Below, in pieces: positions 10,897 to 19,873 of a DNA stretch of 64,000 nt. The stretch spans positions 13,743,501-13,807,500 of the forward strand of contig JAVHKY010000003.1 in assembly GCA_035079385.1 (NCBI GenBank), in the 5' to 3' direction. The translations under genes were made by a program, and so were the position numbers. The notes under the pieces were generated by a model that saw nothing but the letters and a program-made list of their open reading frames with translations, did no database searches and was not told the DNA's origin. Position 1 is the first letter of the stretch. Each line of letters opens with the position of its first letter. The stretch is from Aspidiotus rigidus. Lineage: Eukaryota > Arthropoda > Insecta > Hemiptera > Diaspididae.

Positions 10897-10910
10897 GCTC
10901 CACGTGGAGC
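10897..10910. promoter_or_regulatory. GCTCCACGTGGAGC palindrome upstream of copy D
   Basis: A perfect 14-bp palindrome with a CACGTG E-box core, about 290 bp upstream of the ATG. It is kept in units E, B and C and altered by one base (CACATG) in unit A. A candidate bHLH-factor site (inference). Confidence 0.4.
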
Positions 10911-13068
10911 CCGATTGAAGGAAAAACTTCAACGAAATTATGCAAAGTCGAAAGAAATGATTTACGATTAAAATACGAAGAATGTAAGAAGTTGATTCGC
11001 GGAAAAACTGTCATTTGTGTAAATGAGTGCATCAAATACAAAAAACATGGCTTAGACCCCCTCTGACACAAAAAAATGAGGAAATGTACGCCTTTCTTAA
11101 CATTTTACGAGTCTTCATACCATTGACAAGTAGACACGTTTAGTGAGCAGAGTATTGTAAGCTTTTTCTCGTGAAAATGAAATAACAGGAAATTGGGAAG
11201 TAGGTTTTAGGGGGCCAACACGATGAGCTTCAACAAATTGCTCTAATCCACTATTCAATTTGAAATAATTATGAAACCAAATTTCGATCTTCCAGTGAGA
11301 ATAGGCTACGATTGATTCCTTTTTTAATGTTTTTTACGTCAACGCCTAAACTTTTCGTTCTCTAATACATAAGAGTGCGAAACTCAACCCTGCAAATCGA
11401 CACGCATAAATTTCCCAATGAAGGAAAAAAAACAAATGATGTGGATTACGCTCTAAACGTGTGAATTACCTAATTGAAAAGCATTTTGAACACGAGTAAG
11501 AGTTAGATAATGAATTATTTGTACAAGAATGATATCGACGTATGAAAAAGTACACATTTCAAAGCTTACGAATTCACATTTTGTTGGCGACCTTCTAAAG
11601 AACATAGGGGGCAAGGGTCTATATTACCACGTGACGTTGATATAAATTGCTCGAAAACCAACAGACTTCTCTCGAACATCAATGATTTCCGAATATTCTA
11701 AAGAATATTAATTCAATGTCGCATTTGCCTTACATACCACCACATGAAAATTGACTCGAAAATGGGAAAGGAAAAGGAATGGGAAAGAAATATGCAGATA
11801 CAGACAGAGATATACAAAAAGAGAAGCTTTTAATGAGTATACGTTTTATTCAAGATTGGAAAACTGTCGTAGTGTAGTTTCATCATTTTAGTAGAATTAA
11901 TTAGTTTGAGATCTTTGATTCCAGAAACATGTATCTTCTTTTCATGCGGGAAGCGAAGAGGTCAGCTACATCTGCAGTCTAGACAAAATAAGTAACTGAA
12001 AAAGGCTTCAAAAAACCTTTTCAGATATAAAAGTAGGAATGAAATTCATCCGGGGTACAGTTAGACTGAAATCTCGAAGGTGTTCTTTGACATGTTGTAT
12101 ATTTTCACTAAACTCCCTACCTAATTTGAAATTTTACGACCATCCTCCTCTAGTAATAATGTAATCCCAGGAAGTCAAATTTGAAAGATTTTCAGACGTT
12201 GGTCATGGAGAATTTTTGTTGATACCTAATTAGAGGTCTCGATACCATTTGCTGACGATTGGACTTTAGATTAAGATCAATATGGATGGAATCGTTTGCG
12301 CTACGTTTGTGCAGGATTGTGCCGTTGAGTTTCACGTTTGTACTAGTCTCCTTCTCCCCCAATCGAAGCTGTGGACAAGTGAGGTGCCTTATTCATTCAA
12401 TTTCTAGGGTGAACACGGGCTGAATTTTAGGTGCTACATTTTCTCTGAATCACGCTTTTGAGTTTTTCTATTATGGAGGATTACCCACCTTACAATACTT
12501 GAAGAACGGAAAAGTGCAGGACCCAGTTTGGACGATCATGCATTATTAGGATACCATATAATTTGTGCTATATTTGTTCTGGTACTCTGGCCCTGCAATC
12601 GTTATCTTCAGTTATAAGTTCGAGAGGATACAGCTTTGCCCCCGATTTGTTTCAAACAGGGCAAATTGGCAACAATTCTCGTTATACTAGGCGAGGAAAG
12701 AATTTTCCGACTTGTAAACTAGATTTAAATTTTTGTACCCTGAATGACGACAATTATCGTCGGTCCTTCTCTTATCTGAACCAGGGGCGAAGCTGATTTC
12801 TCTCTGTAATGTAAATACAAATGTGAGAGATGATCTTCTTAGTAAATTTGTATATCGGAAAATTACTCCAAAGAGTGGACAAATGAAACGTAGAAATAAT
12901 AAGAGTCGCGAGTGCTTTTGGTTTAAAAACCGTCATCCAGCGAAGAAAGAAAGACTAATGGGTTCTTTAATGGAGTTAAACGAGCGGTGGCAGGGAACCT
13001 GTTTTATGGGGCACTTGGGAGGTGAAAAGTAGAAAGGTGTACATGATAGGACCTCCAATATATATATA

Positions 13069-13940
13069 CAGTAAAACCTCAATATAGTGCGAATGAAGGG
13101 ACCGGGCAAAATTCGCACTATTCAGAGGTTCGCACTAAACAGAGGTGGTGATTCTTTTTTTTTTCTGTATGGTCAAATTCAATGTACTGTATGTGGAAAT
13201 ATTTTGAGGAAACAGCCATTATGGCTTCTCTAAATTATTAGCGAGGGGAGTTGTAGACACGTATTTCCTGCGTGGTGAAATAAGAACTGAAGTTCTGAAT
13301 GTCAAAGAAACTACAACCGGGAAAAATTAAGTGAAATTGAAAAGTGGTCGATTTTCAATTTTTCCGCAACTTCTTGTGCTTGACCTTGGATGATGGGACC
13401 ACTCAAGGGGATGTTCGCATCTCGACATTGTTGAATCCAGTCGACCAACATTTTTTCTAAATCGTAATGACGGGAACCAAACAGCTTTCTCCGTTTACAA
13501 TCACCAGTGGTAGCCGCATCGTAAAGTTTTTCGCGGTCACTCACAATTTTGCGAACAGAGCTTTCACTCAAGTTAACAGATTTTGCGAAGGAAGTTACTG
13601 TTTGTGTTTCACTTTTTTCATCAAATTTTTTCAAAATGGCAAGCTTCTCGGACACAGTAAGTTGCATTCGTTTTCTCTTCAGCGAAGTCATTTTTCAAGA
13701 GAAGCACGCGATACGAATGAGTTTCAACAATATACTGAAGGAATAAGACAAACATAATCGGACAGAACAAAAATTGATGTATACAATACATTATATTCTT
13801 TGCTTAATCGGGTGGTCGGGCGGGTTTTCCCATGTATTCTTGTTGGCGCAGTGCGTGTATTTTCGCATTAAACAGAGGTTTTATTCGCACTATACCGAGG
13901 TTCGCACTAGTTGGAGGCGCACTATATTGAGGTTTTACTG
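13069..13940 (-). mobile_element. Deleted pogo/Tigger-like element in unit D
   Basis: An 872-bp element with terminal inverted repeats CAGTAAAACCTCAATATAGT and its complement, flanked by TA on both sides (TA target duplication, typical of the Tc1/mariner-pogo group). It sits in a TA microsatellite that is empty in units A and B. The transposase is reduced to its N-terminal part. Just outside the right end, the terminal 35 bp or so (GAGGTTTTACTG plus TA repeat and ATTACGGAT) is duplicated in tandem (about 13929-13999). Confidence 0.88.
13311..13691 (-). pseudogene. Truncated pogo transposase (CENP-B-type DNA-binding part)
   Basis: 126 residues from an ATG at 13691. Residues about 1-55 look like a Psq/CENP-B N-terminal helix-turn-helix (KRKRMQLTVSEKLAILKKFD ... 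NLSESSVRKIVSDRE). Residues about 65-120 resemble the second, Tc5-type DNA-binding domain (LVDWIQQCRDANIPLSGPII). The frame then ends and the whole DDE catalytic domain is absent, so it cannot transpose. It could in principle still bind the element ends. The element is only 872 bp long, so this is an internal deletion derivative. Confidence 0.85.
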
Positions 13941-15069
13941 TATATATATATATAATTACGGATGAGGTTTTACTGTATATATATATATAATTACGGATAG
14001 GAAAGGAACTTACAAAAAGCATTGCATATCTAGTTACTTGAAGGGGCTACGTAAAATTCAACGAAAAAATTCAGCATACAAACGATTAAGGCCGGGTCCG
14101 AGCCAAAAATCGGAATGGAGGACTAGAGATGTGGACCTAAACAACTATGCGAGTCTCTCCCCCCTCCTTCTAGACATGGAAGAGAAAGACAGGGAGAAAA
14201 TGTGGGTGTGTGTGTTTGTGTGGGAGAGAAAGCTTGTGATCTACCTAGTTTGACACGGAGTAAACTACAATTCAACTAGGCTAAAAAGGGGAAGGCAATC
14301 GACCAGAGCGAGATCCTTACCGATAGTTAACTGTCCATACGGGAGCAGTCGCCTATGTAAATTATACTCGCACACCTCTAAATCTGATATTTGAGACATT
14401 TTTTATGTTTATCCCGAGCCAGCCACCCTTATTAAGAATCTGCTAGTCCGAGTTGTCCCCCCTCACCTCGTCGTCGAAAATTTCCTAGGAACCCTCGATA
14501 TGATCTGGAAATCCGTGAGTCCGAGTTTTGCAGGCACTACACTACTTCTTCACAAACTTTATGGGAAATTTATGCGTGTCGTTTTGCAGGCTTGAGTTAC
14601 GCACTCTTATGTATTAGAGAACGAAAAGTTTAGGCGTTGACGTATAAAAAACATTTAAAAAGGAATCCATCGTAGCCTATTCTCACTGGAAGATCGAAAT
14701 TTGGTTTCATAATTATTTCAAATTGAGTAGTGAATTAGAGCAATTTGTTAAAGCTCATCATGTTGGCCACCTAAAACGTACTTCCCAATGTCCTGTTATT
14801 TCATTTTCGCGAGAAAAAGCTTACAATACTCTGCTCACTAATTGTCTATTCGTGACCGGTATGAAGAGTCGTAAAATCATACGAAAAGGCCTACTTTTCC
14901 TCATTTTATTGTGTCAAAGGGGGTCCAAGCCATGTTTTTTGTAAGTACTGCACTCATTTACACAAATGACAGTTTTTCCGCGAATCAACTTCTCACATTC
15001 TTTGTATTTTAATCGTAAATCATTTCTTTCGACTTTGCATAATTTCGTTGAAGTTTTTCCTTCAATCGG

Positions 15070-15083
15070 GCTCCACGTGGAGC
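15070..15083. promoter_or_regulatory. GCTCCACGTGGAGC palindrome upstream of copy E
   Basis: Mirror of 10897-10910: a perfect palindrome with a CACGTG core, 287 bp upstream of the copy E start codon. Confidence 0.4.
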
Positions 15084-15223
15084 ATTCATGATTAACGGAA
15101 ACGTTCGAAAGGAGGTAAGTGAGCTAACCTTTATCTCTTTCTTTTGATTGGATAATTTCATCATCGTATGATTTCTGTTTACGCGTTTAATGAATTTGGC
15201 GGGGATATGCACGATTCTTAGGG

Positions 15224-15290
15224 TATATAAGCGCGAGCAAAAGCTCGTATATTCAACAGTTAACGCAATTGTTTCTTCTAGAAGAAGTTC
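15224..15290 (+). promoter_or_regulatory. Core promoter and HSE-like palindrome of copy E
   Basis: TATATAAG at 15224-15231, then TTCAACAGTT with the initiator A at 15255, exactly 31 nt from the start of the TATA box. TTCTTCTAGAAGAA is at 15273-15286 in the predicted 5'UTR, which would be about 115 nt long. An in-frame ATG at 15190 lies upstream of the TATA box and is therefore not the start. Confidence 0.7.
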
Positions 15291-15369
15291 TAGTCAAAAA
15301 CGTGCGTGCTTCAGAAGGGGTTTCCTTTCTGTCTTTCTGTTGCGAAAATCATATTCTCCTATAGTCGTG

Positions 15370-17148
15370 ATGTCGACTCGTGATATTCGTGCAATGTTAC
15401 GTTATTTTGTGATCGTTGCGTTCTTGATTCATTATGCGGCGGCGGAGGAGGAGATCACTTACGTTAATAACCTGGTAGTCGGCGGCGGACCCTCTGGGTT
15501 GTATACTGCATGGCGATTGTCGTCTCCGGATGGTCGACCGAATGAAACAACGGCGGTCTACGAATGGTCTCCAGTTCGTATCGGAGGACGGATCTTCACC
15601 AAAACGTTTCCTCAAGGGCAGCATTTGGAACTCGGTGGAATGCGATTTACCAAAGAACACATCATTGTGCAACAGCTCCTCACTAGATTCGATTTACAGA
15701 AGAACGTCACGGATTTTCCAATGACAGATGATCGTCTCTACTACCTGCGAGGAAAACACTTCTACAACGATTCAATCGAGGATCATGGTGTACCGTACGA
15801 TACCCATGTACCGCAGTATCGTAAAATGCCGCCATCCGCACTGTTCAACATGATCAAAGAAAGAGTTCTGGACAAAAAGTTATGCGCTACGACCGCTGAG
15901 TGGTGCGACTTTTTCGACACTGGTGTCCTGCCGAAAAACTTCAACAGTTCCATCTTCAAACCGGGAGATGCCGTTGGAAACATTGGTTACTGGAATCTGA
16001 TGCTGGATCAACTCGGTAGTGAAGCATTTCATTACCTTGGAGACGCTGGGGGTTACACATCGAACGTAATTAATCAAAATGCGGCTGCAGCAATTCACAA
16101 AAACGATGACTTGACCAACCCAGTTGATTTCAAGACTCTCAATAATGGGTACTCTTCCTTATTCGAGAGACTGTTGGAAGAAATCAAGAAACAAAAGGTT
16201 CCAGTTTGGTACGGTCAAAGATTGACTGCATTCTATTGGAACAATGATACGAAGAAATTTCACAGCACTTTCGAGAAATATGACGCTAACGGGATATCAA
16301 CTGGATTCAAGTCCTTTGTCATCAGTGATACGTTGTTGTTATGCATGCCTAAACATTCGATCGATTTGATTTATGAAGGAGAAGTTGTCGGAAACTGGAC
16401 TGGTGAACGAAGAGTTCTGAAGAATAAAAAGGGAAGATTCTACATTGAATCTATTATTCAACAGCCAGCTTACAAAATCGGTCTTCTATACAAGAAACAG
16501 TGGTGGTTGAACGTTCCGTTTCCGCCCAACCTCAGACGACATAATTTCGTGTCGGCTAAAACTGGTTGTTTCAACTACGGCCCTACAATAACCGATCTTC
16601 CTCTACGGCAAATTTATTACATGGGAGATAATTCGCTGGGTTCGGAATCGTATTATGGTATTTTGGCGAGTTACGACGATACGGAATTCCCGTGGTTCTG
16701 GAGAGTGTTGGAACAGACACCAGCTGAAAACGCGACGAAACCTACCTCCGAAGATTTCAAACCATTACTTGATGGAATCCCTGTACCGCAGACTATGTTG
16801 GACGTAGTACGGAAGCAACTGAGTTTGGTGCATTTTAACAGCACCGAAATGCTTGCCCCGGAGCCTGAATCTGGTTTCTTCATGAATTGGGAACTCAATC
16901 CGTATGGCGCTGGATATCATACTTGGAAATCTCATTACAAGATCCGAGACGCCCAATACTACATGACACGGCCAGGCGAGCAATTTGGAGTGCCGATCTA
17001 TGTCGCTGGATCAGCATACTCGAATATACAAGGATGGGTTGAAGGTGCTCTTGACACAGCTGAATCGATTCTGATCGATAAGTTCGAATTGCCAGCGATT
17101 ACAGATTTCACAAACTATACGCTAATCTGCCGCCCTCCCGGCAAATAA
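15370..17148 (+). CDS. Secreted FAD-dependent amine/L-amino-acid oxidase-like protein, copy E
   Basis: 592 residues with the same layout as copy D: signal peptide to about A25, VVGGGPSG (36-43), GGR (72-74), ELGGMRF (87-93), C-terminal AGSAYSNIQGWVEGALDTAE. I count about 17 residue differences from copy D, although the surrounding arms are almost identical. Seven fall within residues 240-251, where this copy reads like the unit C gene (DLTNPVDF rather than EFSHPVDF). That pattern suggests gene conversion from a C-like donor or an unsampled copy. It also has LCATTAEW where D has LLTTTDEW. AATAAA signals are at 17263 and 17331. Predicted secreted glycoprotein, substrate unknown. Confidence 0.9.
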   Translation: MSTRDIRAMLRYFVIVAFLIHYAAAEEEITYVNNLVVGGGPSGLYTAWRLSSPDGRPNETTAVYEWSPVRIGGRIFTKTFPQGQHLELGGMRFTKEHIIVQQLLTRFDLQKNVTDFPMTDDRLYYLRGKHFYNDSIEDHGVPYDTHVPQYRKMPPSALFNMIKERVLDKKLCATTAEWCDFFDTGVLPKNFNSSIFKPGDAVGNIGYWNLMLDQLGSEAFHYLGDAGGYTSNVINQNAAAAIHKNDDLTNPVDFKTLNNGYSSLFERLLEEIKKQKVPVWYGQRLTAFYWNNDTKKFHSTFEKYDANGISTGFKSFVISDTLLLCMPKHSIDLIYEGEVVGNWTGERRVLKNKKGRFYIESIIQQPAYKIGLLYKKQWWLNVPFPPNLRRHNFVSAKTGCFNYGPTITDLPLRQIYYMGDNSLGSESYYGILASYDDTEFPWFWRVLEQTPAENATKPTSEDFKPLLDGIPVPQTMLDVVRKQLSLVHFNSTEMLAPEPESGFFMNWELNPYGAGYHTWKSHYKIRDAQYYMTRPGEQFGVPIYVAGSAYSNIQGWVEGALDTAESILIDKFELPAITDFTNYTLICRPPGK

Positions 17149-17450
17149 GTAAAGGCAATGTCTCACTTTATACCTTTCGTAAAATTATTCTTTTATTGTC
17201 GTAAATGTATCTAGAGATATTACTTGTATTATTCATATTTTATTGATTGACTTGAGCTGTAGAATAAACTTTAATTCTAGTTTTAGACATTTTTTATTAA
17301 GAATTTCGTATACTGATTTGTACGCTGATCAATAAAAATTTGTGCAAATTATTTTTGTTGTATCATTTCTAATGTTTAATCATGTGGAGAGACTCCATGA
17401 GAAAACGAAGGTAATATTGTAATTTCAGAAAAACTACCTAATTCATTTCA

Positions 17451-17615
17451 ATGAGTATTTACTTTGAGCTTATGATAGAACAGATCCAATACGAGCAGGT
17501 ATACGAAGCCTTAGAAGAATTCCGACGTCCCCCTATAACGAATCTTAATCGCTTACGTCTTAAAATCGAAATGCATCAACGAAATCGATTATCGAAACTG
17601 AGAAATGTCACATAA
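17451..17615 (+). CDS. 54-codon conserved small ORF, unit E
   Basis: Mirror of the ORF at 8366-8530, with the same ATG start and the same stop (RNVT end). It lies 115 bp beyond the last AATAAA of copy E. Possible small gene or leftover exon; unknown function. Confidence 0.4.
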   Translation: MSIYFELMIEQIQYEQVYEALEEFRRPPITNLNRLRLKIEMHQRNRLSKLRNVT

Positions 17616-18507
17616 AATAAGTTTTCTGCTCGCCCTAAATGACGTTGTTGATAAGAGAGAGATCCCACCTCGTTAGCACCAAACACTCAAATCTGATCAG
17701 ACCTAGGTGTATGTGATGATACATATTGGATGGGGAGAGACTGGTTCTCTCGAGACCGCGTGAAAGTCAGCACGTCGCCGGGTAACGTTGCGTTGTCTTC
17801 GAATCAAGTAACGCATACCGGCCCCACAGCCCTACTTGTGTGATCAAAGAAGCCCTAAGGAATTTAGCTACAAGCTATTTGCTTTCGAGTGACCTCACGG
17901 ATAGTTCGTCCAGAGATAAATCTGGAATCGGCTGCTTCGACTAAAAAATGTGAACGGTCTTGTAAAATCATCGCTTCCTACTGTGGAGTTGAGACAGATT
18001 GTAAAGTAGGATAAATATAAATTTGCTCTCTCATACTTTTCACCATCCTACAGAAACATACCCCCGAAGAATGGCTTCGGCGTAACCGCAATGGTCACTA
18101 AAGAGTTTACAAACCTACATCTCGCCTCTCCTCTCAAGATGATAAAATCAATATCATCTCACTATCATCTGAAGGACGTATGCCTTCTGTCGTTGTCGGT
18201 TGCTGACACAATTTTCAAAAAGGATAAACGATATTCCCTTGGATTGGATGAAAAAATTGAAGTGCAGGAACCGCCGAATCTAGTCTTCGTCTAAAATTTA
18301 AGACGTATTTCGTTACAATAATCCACTGATTTTATTGGCGTACTCGCCATCGTACTTTTGTCATGTTTAAAAAAATTTCGAACAGTGGTTTTAATTTCTG
18401 AAAATTTCACTATGTAGTTTTTTCAAACGACAATTCGAAATAGACCGGTAGTTTATCAATATCGAAAGTCGAACAGTTAGTACTCATGCCCGAATTGTGA
18501 ATACTCG

Positions 18508-19864
18508 AGACAATACAATAATAGAACAGAATCTAAACATTCGACGACTAAACTGACTTATCTTACTACACCTTTGAATTCTAATTACCTGCGCTGATGG
18601 TGACTGATTGGTTCATTACATCATAAACGATCCCTGTAAAAGTAAAAATGGTTGAGCACTACTCCCATCGCTAAGAATAAACTAGTCTAGTTCTATATGA
18701 CGAGCAGAATCCGCAAAAACTCTAGCGAGAGTGTTGGTGGTCAAACAGTGCTCAGATCCAACCAATGATAATCACAAGAAGATTCTACCACCAACGTGTC
18801 TCTCTTCTTTATGTCCATTTTCCGCACAAGTGCGCTCCAAGGCAGGATCCTCCCACTACCACGAAGGCAGAGGTTGGCCGGCCTCTACCAACGATTTGTG
18901 AGCCAGACCCCCGACACTATACATGTAGCTGACCCAAAGCGTCAACTACCATCTAATTAATCCGGTAGCGCCTTATCTAATGTCAAAACTTCCACCAGAC
19001 GCGGCCTTAATTTAACCAACGTTACATTCAACCATGCACAAAACAAAGTACTGCCTCGGTCGGCGATCTGCACTCGAACACTACCTCGTCGGCGATCTGT
19101 ATTTATAACCATTTGAAGTACTGCCTCATCCGGCGATCTGTACTCAAATACCGTCAACATCACAATCAGTCCGTTTATACAAACGACCCTGATGGACTTG
19201 TGCGTCCTCAATAAGAAAAGCCAACTACAGCCGTCTCAACAGCCTGACCAGTCCTTTGGTCACTTTAACCTCCTCAACGGTAGATCGACTCTTCCCTAAC
19301 TAGCCATCCACAATAATTAATTAACTTAAACGCTCTACAGTTGAGTAGCAACTATGAATATAGTTATCATACCCTACTCGTACATAGATCCAAATATTAT
19401 AACGATAAAAGAATGATGCTCAGTGAACCAACTCACCAATAAATACGTATTTTGTACAGGGTACCAGATTAAGTTTGAGCTCGCGCAAAAATATAACTCA
19501 CGAAAATACTACACACCACCAAAAATATTATACTCCACCGAATAGTACGTCCTAACAGAGAAAGCAATATCTAGAGACAGCCCACGACTACAAGGTACAA
19601 ATAAGACAAGACCATCGTATTATTAGGAACAGCTAAACATCCACCACCCTTGTAAAGTGTGTCGGACATCACCCTGGACACCCACGGCTCGCTTCGGACG
19701 TTGTCCGGATCTTGATTTTTTTATACACGTATTAATGTTCATTAGCTGCAGAGATGTCGAGAATAGCATCGAATACAATAGGAAATGACAAAACTGCAAC
19801 AGGCTCTCATCTACCTGAGCCCAGTGTATCTTACGCCTTTCTTTCCGTTCTGGTTTTCGAGACT
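18508..19864. other. Unassigned sequence between unit E and the MULE
   Basis: Mirror of 6118-7474. No gene is recognised. It includes the threefold imperfect repeat with a CGGCGATCTG core (about 19044-19143). Confidence 0.4.
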
Positions 19865-19873
19865 CTTTGTCAC

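Larger units (their letters stand above)
1..11418 (+). repeat. Left arm of giant inverted repeat
   Basis: This arm is the near-perfect reverse complement of 14561-25113. Paired landmarks sum to a constant: MULE 4201-6108 with 19874-21781, flavoprotein 8831-10609 with 15370-17148, gene fragment 269-538 with 24576-24845. The two MULE proteins differ at only four residues that I can see. The main length difference is 868 bp inside the TIR element. The arm starts at the window edge, so it may extend further left. The inner edge is at about 11418, where similarity stops at a TTTCCCA sequence. Confidence 0.93.
7475..14150 (+). repeat. Array unit D (direct orientation)
   Basis: Begins at the GAGTATTCACAATTCGGGC sequence shared with units A (24968), B (37255) and C (46374). 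It lacks the gene fragment that precedes this point in other units. From 7475 to 8365 and from about 10757 to 13068 I see non-coding flank conserved between units, with only eroded short ORFs. It contains the full-length flavoprotein gene, the 54-codon ORF and a pogo insertion not present in A, B or C. The segment matching 35030-35640 of unit A is missing. Confidence 0.85.
11419..14560. other. Spacer between the palindrome arms
   Basis: It is not a separate sequence: 11419-14150 is the remainder of unit D and 14150-14560 is the start of the next unit (GTGGGTGTGTGTGTTTG and following, as at 35820). It contains the pogo element 13069-13940. No host gene is seen. Short open stretches at 12563-13032 are shared with 34327-34921 and 42298-42770 but are broken by frameshifts between units. 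Confidence 0.7.
14561..18507 (-). repeat. Array unit E (inverted orientation)
   Basis: Reverse-orientation unit, mirror of 7475-11418. It holds one full-length flavoprotein gene and the 54-codon ORF. Between 17640 and 18507 I see only flank: the 67-codon open frame at 18091-18294 is open here and in D but frameshifted in A and partly deleted in B, so I do not call it a gene. Confidence 0.85.

Noticed and set aside
12823..13032. About 70-codon stretch shared with 34709-34921 and 42558-42770
   Set aside because: It lacks an ATG in all three units and has stop codons upstream; sharing is explained by recent unit duplication. It may be a relic exon, but I cannot support a gene.
15190..15369. 60-codon N-terminal extension of copy E (and similar in copy B)
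   Set aside because: It starts upstream of the TATA box and crosses the predicted transcription start; the signal peptide begins at the later ATG.
18091..18294. 67-codon ATG ORF downstream of copy E, mirrored at 7687-7890
   Set aside because: Frameshifted in unit A (25181-25372) and disrupted by a deletion in unit B, so there is no sign of coding constraint.
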